A stretch of DNA of 64,000 nt from contig NZ_LMDG01000012.1 of the NCBI RefSeq assembly GCF_001426265.1, positions 434,001-498,000 on the forward strand, in the 5' to 3' direction. The stretch comes from Rhizobium sp. Root1220. Its GTDB lineage: Bacteria; Pseudomonadota; Alphaproteobacteria; Rhizobiales; Rhizobiaceae. This document shows positions 36,176 through 45,175 of the stretch, piece after piece. Position 1 is the first letter of the stretch; every line of letters begins with the position of its first letter. The position numbers were made by a program, and so were the translations under genes. The notes beneath the pieces are model-generated. The model was not told where the DNA came from, did no database searches, and saw nothing but the letters and a program-made list of their open reading frames with translations.

Positions 36176-36364
36176 ATGCAAACACCCTGCATCAACGTGT
36201 GCTCCATCGACCCGGCAACCCGCCTGTGCATGGGGTGCGGCCGTACGCTTGCAGAAATCGCTGGCTGGGTTTCGTTTTCGGACGAGGAGCGCCGACGCCT
36301 GATGACCTTGCTGCCGTCGCGCCTTCAGGCGGCCATGGCGCCCGCAGTGGAGCAGCCCGCATGA
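36176..36364 (+). CDS. DUF1289 small Cys-containing protein
   Basis: A 62-residue protein of the DUF1289 family. TPCINVCSIDPATRLCMGCGRT places Cys as C-x3-C-x8-C-x2-C, likely binding zinc or Fe-S, followed by WVSFSDEERRRLM. The function is not established. Its stop overlaps the next start (ATGA at 36361-36364). Confidence 0.88.
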   Translation: MQTPCINVCSIDPATRLCMGCGRTLAEIAGWVSFSDEERRRLMTLLPSRLQAAMAPAVEQPA

Positions 36365-37062
36365 ATCGCATGACGATAACCTTCGCCATTCTGGGGCTGG
36401 GCCTCGCCGTCCTTATCTTCAGCGGCGACAGCAACCGCGTCTTCGGCATGCGCAGCGACGACTTCGGCCGCATCGTCTACCTGCTTCCGATCGCACTGAT
36501 GCTCATGGCAGCGGTCTGGGGCAGACGGGTCAGTATGGGCGAAACCATGCGCAATCTGGCGATCTGGCTCGTGCTGATCCTCGCGCTTGCGACTGCTTAC
36601 CTTTACCGACACGAGGCGATCGGCGTCGGAAACCGTCTCCTCGCCGGGCTCGTCCCCGGCCGCGCCGTCGTTGTCACCACCAGCGAGGGCGGCAAGGAAG
36701 TGATCCTGCACAAGCTCATGAACGGCCACTACGAAGCCTACGTCACGGTGAACGGCCAGAGCATTGCGATGCTGGTCGATACGGGCGCCAGCATGGTGGC
36801 ACTGTCGAGCGAGGACGCCAAGCGCGTCGGCCTCATCCCCGAAAACCTCGACTATACAATGACGGTCATGACCGCGAACGGTCGCGCCCTTGCAGCACCC
36901 GTGACTCTTGCAGAGGTCGCGATCGGCCCCATTGTCCGAAAGAACGTCGCCGCCAGCGTCGCCGAGGACGGCAAGCTCGACCAGAGCCTGCTCGGCATGA
37001 GCTTCCTCTCCACGCTCGGCTCGCTCCAGATGCAGACGGATGAACTGCGGCTGCGCGACTAG
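36361..37062 (+). CDS. TIGR02281-family clan AA retropepsin-like aspartic protease, membrane-anchored
   Basis: A 233-residue protein with three N-terminal hydrophobic segments (residues 6-22, about 38-55, 66-82) and a periplasmic or cytoplasmic retropepsin-fold domain. The catalytic motif is MLVDTGASMVALS near residue 138 and the closing LLGMSFLSTLGSLQMQ is typical. Translationally coupled to DUF1289 by a 4-base overlap. Physiological substrates of this family are mostly unknown. Confidence 0.88.
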   Translation: MNRMTITFAILGLGLAVLIFSGDSNRVFGMRSDDFGRIVYLLPIALMLMAAVWGRRVSMGETMRNLAIWLVLILALATAYLYRHEAIGVGNRLLAGLVPGRAVVVTTSEGGKEVILHKLMNGHYEAYVTVNGQSIAMLVDTGASMVALSSEDAKRVGLIPENLDYTMTVMTANGRALAAPVTLAEVAIGPIVRKNVAASVAEDGKLDQSLLGMSFLSTLGSLQMQTDELRLRD

Positions 37063-37106
37063 CTATCTCTTGCCTGCCACTGCCTGAGAAGAAAAGCTGA
37101 CCCGGC

Positions 37107-37868
37107 TCAGTTCCGGAGCCTGTATCCCGTCTTGAACATCCAGCCCAGCGTGCCCAGGCAGATGGCCAGGAAGACCGAAATCATCCCGAGGCTCACCAGC
37201 GGATTGACGTCGGCAATGCCGAAGAAGCTCCAGCGAAATCCGCTGACGAGATAGAGCACCGGATTGAAGTGGCTGACCGCTTGCCAGAAAGGCGGCAGCA
37301 TATTGATCGAGTAGAAGCTGCCCCCCAGGAAGGTCAGTGGCGGCACGACGAGCATAGGGATGAGGTTCAATTGCTCGAAGTTGGTCGCCCAGATGCCGAT
37401 CATGAAGCCGAACAGACTGAAGGTAATAGCTGTCAGCAGGAAGAACAGAACCATCATCGCCGGATGCTCGATCCTGAGATCGACGAAGACGGTCGCCGTC
37501 AGCAGGATGATCACGCCGATCATCAGCCCCTTCGTGGCTGCCGCCCCGACGTAGCCAAGCAGTATCTCGCTCATGGCTACCGGCGCCGACAATACCTCGT
37601 AGATCGTGCCGGTGAACTTCGGAAAGTAGATGCCGAAAGACCCGTTGCTGACGCACTGGCCAAGCAGCGTCAGCATGATCAGCCCCGGCGTGATGAACGC
37701 GCCGTAGGACACACCCTCCACTTGTTCGATCCGCGACCCGATCGCTGCACCGAACACGATGAAATAGAGCGATGTCGAGATGACGGGCGAAACGACGCTC
37801 TGCAGCAGCGTGCGGCGCGTGCGTGCCATCTCGAAGAGATAAATCGATTTGACGGCTTCGAAATTCAT
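37107..37868 (-). CDS. ABC-2 type transporter permease
   Basis: A 253-residue permease with six hydrophobic segments; [39 protein letters not shown] and [19 protein letters not shown] are typical of ABC-2 exporters in Rhizobiales. Start ATG 37868 has GGGAGG and overlaps the ATPase stop by four bases. Substrate unknown. Confidence 0.92.
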   Translation of the reverse strand: MNFEAVKSIYLFEMARTRRTLLQSVVSPVISTSLYFIVFGAAIGSRIEQVEGVSYGAFITPGLIMLTLLGQCVSNGSFGIYFPKFTGTIYEVLSAPVAMSEILLGYVGAAATKGLMIGVIILLTATVFVDLRIEHPAMMVLFFLLTAITFSLFGFMIGIWATNFEQLNLIPMLVVPPLTFLGGSFYSINMLPPFWQAVSHFNPVLYLVSGFRWSFFGIADVNPLVSLGMISVFLAICLGTLGWMFKTGYRLRN

Positions 37869-38791
37869 TTCGATCCTCCCACGAGTGCGACGAAAATGTC
37901 TTCCAGCGAACTCTGCTGCGTGGAAAGATCCTTGAAGTGAATGTTGTGCTCGGCTAGTCCCGTCAGCAGCGTCGCGATGCTCTCCTGCTCGTTCTGCGCG
38001 TCGAAATCGTAGACCAGCCGGTTGCCGCCGGCCGTCAGTGAAAGACCGTTTCCGGCAAAGCGCTCCGGCAATGCCCGCAGTGGTTCCACCAGATCGAGAA
38101 TGAGCTGCTTGCGGCCAAGCTTCGCCATCAGCGCGGTCTTGTCTTCGACCAGCAGCAGCTGCCCCCCATTGATGACGCCGACCCGATCGGCAATCTCTTC
38201 TGCCTCTTCGATGTAGTGCGTCGTCAGAATGATCGTAACGCCCGACTGCCTCAGCTTCTCCACGACATGCCACATGTCCTTGCGCAGCGTCACGTCGACG
38301 CCGGCAGTGGGTTCGTCGAGAAACAGGATCTCGGGCTCGTGCGACAACGCCTTGGCAATCAGCACGCGCCGCTTCATGCCGCCCGAAAGCTGGCGGAGCA
38401 TGTTGTCCTTCTTGTCCCATAGCGACAGGTCGCGCAGCACCTTCTCGATGTGCGCCGGATTGGCCTTCTTACCGTGCAGCCCGCGCGAAAAGCTCACGGT
38501 GTTCCACACGGTCTCGAACTGATCCGTCGTAAGCTCCTGCGGCACCAGGCCGATCATCGAACGCGTCGCGCGAAAATCCTTGACGACATCGTGGCCGCCG
38601 ACCAGCACCTCGCCGCCACTCGGATTGGCGATGCCGCAGACGATCGAGATCAAGGTCGTCTTGCCGGCGCCGTTCGGTCCGAGCAGCGCCAGGATTTCGC
38701 CCTTTTCGATATCGAGATCGATGCCCTTCAGGGCCTGAAATCCGTTTGCATATGTCTTGGTGAGATTTCGGATGGAAATGATCGGGGCCAT
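37865..38791 (-). CDS. ABC-2 type exporter ATP-binding protein
   Basis: A 308-residue ATPase with a C-terminal extension as in the DrrA/multidrug subgroup. [20 protein letters not shown], Walker [25 protein letters not shown], Walker [13 protein letters not shown] and [10 protein letters not shown] are intact. Start at ATG 38791. It is first in a two-gene operon with the permease. Substrate unknown. Confidence 0.93.
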   Translation of the reverse strand: MAPIISIRNLTKTYANGFQALKGIDLDIEKGEILALLGPNGAGKTTLISIVCGIANPSGGEVLVGGHDVVKDFRATRSMIGLVPQELTTDQFETVWNTVSFSRGLHGKKANPAHIEKVLRDLSLWDKKDNMLRQLSGGMKRRVLIAKALSHEPEILFLDEPTAGVDVTLRKDMWHVVEKLRQSGVTIILTTHYIEEAEEIADRVGVINGGQLLLVEDKTALMAKLGRKQLILDLVEPLRALPERFAGNGLSLTAGGNRLVYDFDAQNEQESIATLLTGLAEHNIHFKDLSTQQSSLEDIFVALVGGSK

Positions 38792-39175
38792 AAGGGCTCT
38801 TCTGAACTGTAGGGCGTGTTTCACCGCGCTATATAACCGCTTTGAGTGGTTTTGACATCCCGATCGGGGTGAACAGAGTATTCGAGTGCGTGAAAGCGGG
38901 CGGGCAAGAAAAAAACGTGCGGGGCTGTGGATAAATCTGGCCGTTCCGGCATGTCATCAAGCGGTGATCTTCGCGGCGCATAAAAACGGCGAGGCAGCAG
39001 TGCTCTCCGTTCCACCGCCCTTCGCGGAGCAGCCCCTGAGCGATCTCGTTACGCTCCTCGTGCAGCCTCGACAGGCAGTACAGCATACATGCCAGTCGTC
39101 ATGTGCCTTGAACGCCGCCGGTCCCGCCACCCGCCTGCGTTCACCTCGGCCGGCCCAGCGCCGGCCGTTTCCTTT
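38792..39175. other. Gene-free region with a plus-strand-facing terminator
   Basis: No convincing protein gene on either strand. It ends with a hairpin (39147-39167) followed on the plus strand by a T-rich tract, which would terminate rightward transcription even though both flanking genes are on the minus strand. A small RNA in between is possible. Confidence 0.45.
39147..39175 (+). terminator. Hairpin with plus-strand T-tract near the extensin-family gene
   Basis: Perfect 8-bp stem CGGCCGGC (39147-39154) / GCCGGCCG (39160-39167), loop CCAGC, followed on the plus strand by TTTCCTTTT. It could also serve the minus-strand extensin-family gene ending at 39176, but that side has no T-run. Confidence 0.5.
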
Positions 39176-40501
39176 TCAATCGCAGTAGGCCCTGCCGCTC
39201 TTGCGCGACCTGAGATCGAAATGGAAGTGATTCCAATGCTCCGGATTGCTTCCCGGTCCGAGCACCGTATTGAAATACTTGCAGCTGTCGCTGCGCACCG
39301 CCTGCAACAGCCGGCCCTCGCGGAAGGAGAACAGCCCCTTCTTGCGCACATCGATCTGGCGGCCGCTCTTAAGAACGAACTTGCCAACGTCAATCGCATT
39401 GCCACGGGCATGTTCGGACATCGGATTGTAGCGCTGACGACTGTTGTTCATCCTACGGCAGCTGTAGCCGCCGAGCGGCTGGATCGTCTTGATTCCGGAC
39501 CAATAACGAAAGCGGGCCGAGGGCGCCAATTCGTTCTTGACCCATTTGGCAAAGGCGAGCGTCACCTGGCAGTTCAGCGTCACCGCCGGCTTTACGCCGA
39601 TACTGCCGGAAAGTCCCTGAAGCGAGATCGGGTATGGAACCTGGCATGCCGGCCCCTGGGAGATTGCGGGCTTGTCGGCATAGACGACGCCCATCCGCTT
39701 CAACTCGCGGCGGCAGGCCAACTCCGACGCCGGCATCACGCTCGGATCGGCGGGCGCCGTCGGCGCCGTCGTCATCGGCGCGGCAGGATTGCTTGGCCGC
39801 AGCATGGCGACCTCCTGCTCCTCATTCTCTTCAGGAACGCGCGAAGGCGCCACGACCGCGCTGCCGTCGCCCCAGACGGGAGCACGGCTAAGCTGCGCCT
39901 TGGCGGCAGGCTGGGGAATTCGCTCCCTGTTGAGCTGCGTCGGGTTCTCCGTGCCAATGCCGTCGACCACCGGCTGGTCGGACTGTCCTTCGGCGATCTG
40001 CTGCTGCTGTTCCTGCGCAAGTCCGACGACGGGCTCCGCGCCGAGGTCGTCGTCCATGTTGACGCCACCGGGCGGCACCGCAAGCGACTGCGTACCACCC
40101 CAGGTCTGCGGTTGTCCGCTCAGCGAGCCCGCGGCGCCTTGCGCGCCCGCCATGGCCTCGTCGCTGTCGATCATCGGCAATCGCCCGGTCGGCGCACCCG
40201 ACGCGGATTGCAGCGGCTGCGATCGCGTCACGCCGCGCGAATGTCCTGTTCCGGCAAGATTGGGTGAATCGAGATAATCGGCCGATCCCTCCGCTCCGCT
40301 GACCGGAGCGGGATAGGCCTGCTGGCTCTCTGTCATCGTCATTTGCGTGACGGGGACACGCCGCTGCGGAGAAATCGAACTGACCTTGGTTCCACTATCG
40401 ACCTCGCCGGGCGGAATAAGCCCATCCGTCGAGCAGGTTGTCAGGGCCGTTGAAAGCAGCACAGGCAGCACGTATCGCCGCAGAATGGAACCAGACGCCA
40501 T
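39176..40501 (-). CDS. Extensin-family protein, probable lipoprotein
   Basis: A 441-residue exported protein. The N-terminus (YVLPVLLSTALTTCS) resembles a lipoprotein signal with a Cys near residue 23. Residues about 40-260 are low complexity, rich in Pro, Gln and Ala. The C-terminal domain (about 265-440) is the bacterial extensin-like family: LACRRELKRMGV, GYSCRRMNNS, MSEHARGNAIDVGKFVL and HWNHFHFDLRS, with conserved His/Asp suggestive of a peptidase-like metal site related to D-Ala-D-Ala peptidases. Likely acts on the cell wall in the periplasm. Confidence 0.86.
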   Translation of the reverse strand: MASGSILRRYVLPVLLSTALTTCSTDGLIPPGEVDSGTKVSSISPQRRVPVTQMTMTESQQAYPAPVSGAEGSADYLDSPNLAGTGHSRGVTRSQPLQSASGAPTGRLPMIDSDEAMAGAQGAAGSLSGQPQTWGGTQSLAVPPGGVNMDDDLGAEPVVGLAQEQQQQIAEGQSDQPVVDGIGTENPTQLNRERIPQPAAKAQLSRAPVWGDGSAVVAPSRVPEENEEQEVAMLRPSNPAAPMTTAPTAPADPSVMPASELACRRELKRMGVVYADKPAISQGPACQVPYPISLQGLSGSIGVKPAVTLNCQVTLAFAKWVKNELAPSARFRYWSGIKTIQPLGGYSCRRMNNSRQRYNPMSEHARGNAIDVGKFVLKSGRQIDVRKKGLFSFREGRLLQAVRSDSCKYFNTVLGPGSNPEHWNHFHFDLRSRKSGRAYCD

Positions 40502-40671
40502 ACTCTCATCGCTTCCGAAGAACCGCAGTGATCAAAAAACTTCAATCGAAATTTAGTGAAGAACGGTGAACGAAAGCTTACCCCGCGACCGCTGGCCCCA
40601 CGCGACGACGCAAATTCATACCGTCGGCGCGCGAACCGCAGCTGGCATGGCTCCATCTCGAATGCGCCTCG

Positions 40672-42081
40672 TTATTCTTCGGTGGCTTGGCGTTCCGCAC
40701 GATAGGTGGTGACAATTGCGTCCACGGCCTTCCCGATCTCGGCGGAATTTGTCTGATAATTGATCACCGACAGCCGCATGACCTGCATGCCGCGCCATGT
40801 CGCACCACCGGCGAAGATTGCGCCCTCGTGTTGGAGGGCGGCAATTGTCCGCTTCGTCAGCGCATTCGCCTGCTCAGCCGGCAGGTCGCTGCCGAACCGC
40901 ACGATGATCTGGTTGAGGACCACATCATTGATCACGGCGATGCCCTGCACCCGCGCAAGCGCTGCCGCCATTGCTGCGGCAGCCTCGCAGGCTCTATCGA
41001 CCAGATCCTGCACACCGCTGCGGCCAAGATGCTTGATCATCGCCCAGGTCGCAAAACCGCGCGCCCGCCTTGAAAGTTCAGGTACGTAGAGCGACGGATC
41101 ACGCTCTCCCTCGCTGGCGAGCGGCAGATAACTCGCGGAAATCGTCATGGCCCGCCGATGCGCGAGTTCGTCCCGAACAATAGCATAACCACAATCATAA
41201 GGGGTCTGCAGCCATTTGTGCCCATCCGTCGCCCAGCTATCCGCCAACGCCACCCCGGCCGTCAGGTGACGCCGCTGCGGCGAGGCCTGCGCCCAAAGAC
41301 CGAACGCGCCGTCGATATGCACCCATGCCCCCTTGGCCTTGGCCAAAGGAACGAGCGTCTGGAAATGGTCGGATGCGCCGGTGTTGATCTGCCCGGCTTG
41401 CAAGATGGCAATGCAAGGACCGGATGTATCCGCAAGCGCCTGCGAAAACGCCGCGGGCAGTATCCGGCCCTGGTCGTCTGCCGGGATCCGCACGACCCGA
41501 TCGTGGCCAAGCCCGAGGAACTGCAGCGCGGAAAACACCGTCGTATGCGCATCGTCGCCGATCAGCACCGTGATTGGCGGAGCGCCGAACAACCCTGCGG
41601 CATCAACATCCCAGCCGGCCTTGCGCGATACCTCGCCCCGCGCAGCCGCCAGACAGGTGAAGTTCGCGACCGTCGCACCGGTGACGAAGCCAATCGAGCA
41701 GGATGAGGGAAGTTCCAGCAGTTCGAGAAGCCATTGCGCCGCGACCGTTTCCACGGCGGCGGCCGAGGGCGACGCTGTGTGGTTGCCGGCATTCTGGCCC
41801 CAGGCGCTTGTCAGAAAATCCGCGGCGACCCCCATCGGGTGCGAACCGCCGATCACCCACCCGAAGAAACGGGAGCCGGTCATCAGATGCAGGCCCGGCT
41901 CTGTCTTGGAAACCAGTTCGTCGAGCACTTCGTCCATCGGCGACGAACGGGATGGCAACGCCTCCGCATAGGCATCCACGGACGCCGCATAATCTCGCAT
42001 TGGTCGGTGGCGGAGATCGTCTGCCGTCCGGAAACGTGCCGCGTGGCCGGCAGCGGTCGAGAAGAGTTCCTTCGTGCCCAC
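40672..42081 (-). CDS. PLP-dependent amino acid decarboxylase family protein
   Basis: A 469-residue group II pyridoxal decarboxylase-like enzyme. GNHTASPSAAAVETVAAQWL and TGATVANFTCLAAARG form the cofactor-phosphate region, WVHIDGAFGLWA the Asp that contacts the pyridinium N, and SWATDGHKWLQTPYDCGY carries the Schiff-base Lys. The substrate (aromatic amino acid, glutamate or other) cannot be told. Monocistronic. Confidence 0.88.
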   Translation of the reverse strand: MGTKELFSTAAGHAARFRTADDLRHRPMRDYAASVDAYAEALPSRSSPMDEVLDELVSKTEPGLHLMTGSRFFGWVIGGSHPMGVAADFLTSAWGQNAGNHTASPSAAAVETVAAQWLLELLELPSSCSIGFVTGATVANFTCLAAARGEVSRKAGWDVDAAGLFGAPPITVLIGDDAHTTVFSALQFLGLGHDRVVRIPADDQGRILPAAFSQALADTSGPCIAILQAGQINTGASDHFQTLVPLAKAKGAWVHIDGAFGLWAQASPQRRHLTAGVALADSWATDGHKWLQTPYDCGYAIVRDELAHRRAMTISASYLPLASEGERDPSLYVPELSRRARGFATWAMIKHLGRSGVQDLVDRACEAAAAMAAALARVQGIAVINDVVLNQIIVRFGSDLPAEQANALTKRTIAALQHEGAIFAGGATWRGMQVMRLSVINYQTNSAEIGKAVDAIVTTYRAERQATEE

Positions 42082-42222
42082 GGCGGCTACCTCCCCGGCG
42101 AAGTCGGACGTGCCCGATCGACGTGCACGCGATATCGCGCTGCCAAAGTCTACGATGCCTGAAGATAACCGGAAGTTCGTCGCGGTGCCAGCCCGGCTAG
42201 AAAACCGTCGCTGGATCGAATT

Positions 42223-42471
42223 CTAGTGCCGATGACCGCCGGCATTGAGCAATCGTCCCGTCCCGGGCTGCTTGCGCGAGGCATGATCGGCGCCGCGATC
42301 GCGGCCGTAGAGCTCGTTCATGATCTTCGCGACCTCAACGGCGTGGCCTTCCGTCAGCCCGTAAAGCATCTGCCCGCCGAACGATGCCGGCTCGTCGGCC
42401 TGATTGTCCCATACGGTCCACATATCTAGCGGATCGCAGATGACGTCGTAACGCTGGCCGGAACTATCCAT
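42223..42471 (-). CDS. Small conserved-looking hypothetical protein
   Basis: An 82-residue soluble protein, not recognised. It has a well-formed hydrophilic composition: VICDPLDMWTVWDNQ early and HAVEVAKIMNELYGRD in the middle, then a basic tail. The composition and isolated position between two annotated genes support coding. Confidence 0.6.
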   Translation of the reverse strand: MDSSGQRYDVICDPLDMWTVWDNQADEPASFGGQMLYGLTEGHAVEVAKIMNELYGRDRGADHASRKQPGTGRLLNAGGHRH

Positions 42472-42543
42472 GGGAAAACTGCCTTGATAACCCTGCCGAT
42501 TTATCCTGCCCTCGGTTAACGCACCCTTGCGCCCGAAAACTAT

Positions 42544-42738
42544 TTAGCGGGGGCGATTTCTTGCCCTTACGATCGGGAAGCCGAGAAAATACCAGGACAG
42601 TGCCGTGCCAAGAGCAACGGGTGCGATCGCACCGGCATCGTCGCCGCGCAGCAGGAAAGCCAGCAGTCCGGCGGCCGCGCCGACGATAACCAGATCGACC
42701 AGACATGGCCGCGAATCAGATGATGATTTGTCTCCCAT
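42544..42738 (-). CDS. Small membrane protein, hypothetical
   Basis: A 64-residue protein with two hydrophobic segments (residues about 14-28 and 37-53) separated by RGDD, and a basic C-terminus. No family recognised. Coding is plausible from its composition and position; function unknown. Confidence 0.5.
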   Translation of the reverse strand: MGDKSSSDSRPCLVDLVIVGAAAGLLAFLLRGDDAGAIAPVALGTALSWYFLGFPIVRARNRPR

Positions 42739-42899
42739 GACTTCCGCTTAGGACATCCCGTGGAGGGGCAAAAGCGTCCGACGTTCCGGTGGCTAACACT
42801 GTGTTAAACCCATCCGCCACACTCGTTCCGGGGCTTACGTCCGCGCCGATCTGGAGCACATTGGGCCATCCCATCATCTGGAATCCGATGTCCCCTCAC

Positions 42900-43058
42900 T
42901 TATTGCGGAGGAACGCTGCCTGTCACGATCCGGTCGGTTTTTGACACGTCCATCTGCGGCCAGTTGGACGCTGCCTCCGTGGCCGGACGACTGCCGACCG
43001 CGAGGATTGTGATCAAGCCAGCCACGATGGCAGTAAGGAGCAAGCCGCTATAGGTCAT
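42900..43058 (-). CDS. Small single-span membrane protein, hypothetical
   Basis: A 52-residue protein starting MTYSGLLLTAIVAGLITILAV, one hydrophobic span followed by a periplasmic-type tail ending DRIVTGSVPPQ. Start ATG 43058 is preceded by GAGG. The tail motif 'TGSV-P' is common in small rhizobial exported proteins. Function unknown. Confidence 0.55.
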   Translation of the reverse strand: MTYSGLLLTAIVAGLITILAVGSRPATEAASNWPQMDVSKTDRIVTGSVPPQ

Positions 43059-43190
43059 TGTTTGGAGCCTCAATGCTGTGGTTTCCCAGCCACTCCGGCG
43101 CAAACTGATACGCGAGGCTAAACGAAAGCCTAAGGAACATGGTTAACCCACAGCATAATCCCGCCACAGGCCGGAATGCATGGCACCAGG

Positions 43191-44855
43191 TCAGTCGTGA
43201 CTATCAGAATCCGCCTGCAGATCGCGGAAGTGCCGCTTGAGTTCGGTGACCTGGCCCGGCTCGATCTTCGGCTCTGTCACCGCGATCCATGCATCGATGT
43301 AATGCTCCGGCGCATAGACGTGGCCGTACCCCATCGGCGATGTCGTGGCGGTGGCCATGTCGACAAGGAGCTGCAGCATCGTCAAAGCGGGGAACCACCG
43401 GAAACTCGGTGAAACATCCGGCCCGCGTGGGACCCTCATCCACTCCGGCTCGCGATAGAACGAATGCGCATCGAAGAAGGTCACGGCGTCGCTCGCATAT
43501 TGCAGGTAAACCATGCGGATCGGTCCCCATACGGCGCCGGGGATGTCGAGCTCGTTGTTCTGGTTGGTGAACCGGATGACCGAGCCATCCCGGAACCGCG
43601 GCAGCCAGGCCGGCGATTGCGGATCCCGTCCTGCCGTCACGCTACGCCACATCGCGCTCTCGAAGGGAGGCCCGCTCCAGAGCGCGCCCTGATAGGGATC
43701 CGCCACGATGTCGAAGAGATCCGCGGAGAGCTGCGAATTCAGCGAGCCGAGGCTGAGGCCATGCAAATAGAGCTTCGGTCGCTTGTCGTGCGGCAGTTTC
43801 GTCCAGTAGCCGTAAACCTCGTGAAACAGCGCCTTGGCAGACTCCGCGCCGTATTCGGGCTCGACCAGCAGTGATAACCAGCTTGTCAAATAGGAATACT
43901 GCAACGCAACGCTCGCGACATCGCCGCGATGCAGATATTCGAATGGATCCATGGCCGCGGGATCGACCCAGCCCGTCCCGGTCGGAACGATGATCACAAG
44001 CAGCGACCGGTCGAACGCCCCCTGCCGCTTCATTTCCTCCAGAGCAAGACTGGCTCGTTGCTCGATGGTCTCCGCGTTGTTCAGCCCGACATAGACGCGG
44101 ATCGGGTCCTTCGCCGTTGCATTCCAGAATTTGCCGATGTCGGAGGCCGTTGGCCCCGAAGCAACGAAGTTCCGTCCCTGCCGTCCCAACCCGTCCCAGG
44201 TGACCAGCGACGCCGGACTGCCGGTCCTGCCGGATTCGGCCGGCACTGGCACGTCTGGTTCCAGAAGCGCATCGACCTTCTGGAACGAGGAGTCGGCGAC
44301 ATGCATTGCCGCGCGCAGCAGCACGCCGTCGACGACCGACCAGAACAGCGCGATTGCGATCAGCCCGCCGATCACGTTCGAGACCCGCCGCGGCACGAAG
44401 CGCGCCAGCCAGCCGGAAATCGCCAGGCACGTCAGCCGGAACACTCGCCCGACGAGAACCGCGATAAAGAAGACGACCGCAGCGATGCCGGCAAGCTTGT
44501 ACGGCTCCGCGCTTTCCACCGGGTCCATGTGCCACAATTCGCGGATCGAATTCTGCCAGCCCGCCGCCTGCCAGAGAAAGCCGATGGCAACCGCCACACC
44601 GACAACCCAGACCACAACTCTGAGGAAGCGCCCTGTTCGCGGGGCCGGCAGCTCCATGTAGTTCCAGAGCCAGGCAATCACCACGCCGAACAAATACCCG
44701 ACGCCGGCCGACACCCCCGACAGCGCCCCTTGAACGATGAAGCTGCGCGGCATCAGGCTCGGCGTCAGCGACGCGGCGAAGAATGCAAAGCCAAGTGCGA
44801 GACCCAACGGCGAAAGCGACGCCAGGATATTTGAAAGCCACGGCCGCATGTTCAT
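43191..44855 (-). CDS. Membrane-anchored alpha/beta-hydrolase (Abhydrolase_9 family)
   Basis: A 554-residue protein. Four or five N-terminal hydrophobic segments (through residue about 190) are followed by an alpha/beta-hydrolase domain with the nucleophile elbow LHGLSLGSL near residue 375, and a C-terminal part including YGHVYAPEHYIDAWIAVTEP with the probable catalytic His. This matches the paired Abhydrolase_9_N and Abhydrolase_9 families, of unknown substrate. Start at ATG 44855 (GGTGGGG just before); ATG 44849 is an alternative. Confidence 0.87.
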   Translation of the reverse strand: MNMRPWLSNILASLSPLGLALGFAFFAASLTPSLMPRSFIVQGALSGVSAGVGYLFGVVIAWLWNYMELPAPRTGRFLRVVVWVVGVAVAIGFLWQAAGWQNSIRELWHMDPVESAEPYKLAGIAAVVFFIAVLVGRVFRLTCLAISGWLARFVPRRVSNVIGGLIAIALFWSVVDGVLLRAAMHVADSSFQKVDALLEPDVPVPAESGRTGSPASLVTWDGLGRQGRNFVASGPTASDIGKFWNATAKDPIRVYVGLNNAETIEQRASLALEEMKRQGAFDRSLLVIIVPTGTGWVDPAAMDPFEYLHRGDVASVALQYSYLTSWLSLLVEPEYGAESAKALFHEVYGYWTKLPHDKRPKLYLHGLSLGSLNSQLSADLFDIVADPYQGALWSGPPFESAMWRSVTAGRDPQSPAWLPRFRDGSVIRFTNQNNELDIPGAVWGPIRMVYLQYASDAVTFFDAHSFYREPEWMRVPRGPDVSPSFRWFPALTMLQLLVDMATATTSPMGYGHVYAPEHYIDAWIAVTEPKIEPGQVTELKRHFRDLQADSDSHD

Positions 44856-45175
44856 CCCCCACCTGCGGTCCTGAAACAGGAACACCGCTAGCCAATCTGG
44901 CGCAACATCGATTGCCCGGAAATTACATCTCAATACCCATGGAAGGCTGGGCAACCCGGAAGTCCCTCACCCCCGCTTGTCGAACAGGCTGCTGCAGAAA
45001 CCGCGCAAGGCAGCGGACGGCAGCTTGACGTTCGATGTGCACGCTCACGACCCGCTCCGTTGCCTCGCCCACAGCACTGGTTGTGAGCTTACCGCCTAAA
45101 AATGCAAACTCAAGTCGAGGGAATAAATTAGGGCGGTGCGCAAGTGCAACCGCCCTATTCCACCCATCGACGCAG
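44856..45175. other. Intergenic region, hydrolase promoter and chemoreceptor terminator
   Basis: About 320 bases with no supportable gene. It contains a 9-bp inverted repeat TAGGGCGGT (45129-45137) / ACCGCCCTA (45149-45157), followed on the minus strand by a T-rich stretch, the likely terminator of the chemoreceptor gene. Confidence 0.6.

Noticed and set aside
38886..39188. A 100-codon plus-strand frame in the gap before the extensin-family gene
   Set aside because: It runs through the terminator hairpin and into the next gene, with no ribosome site and no protein-like composition.
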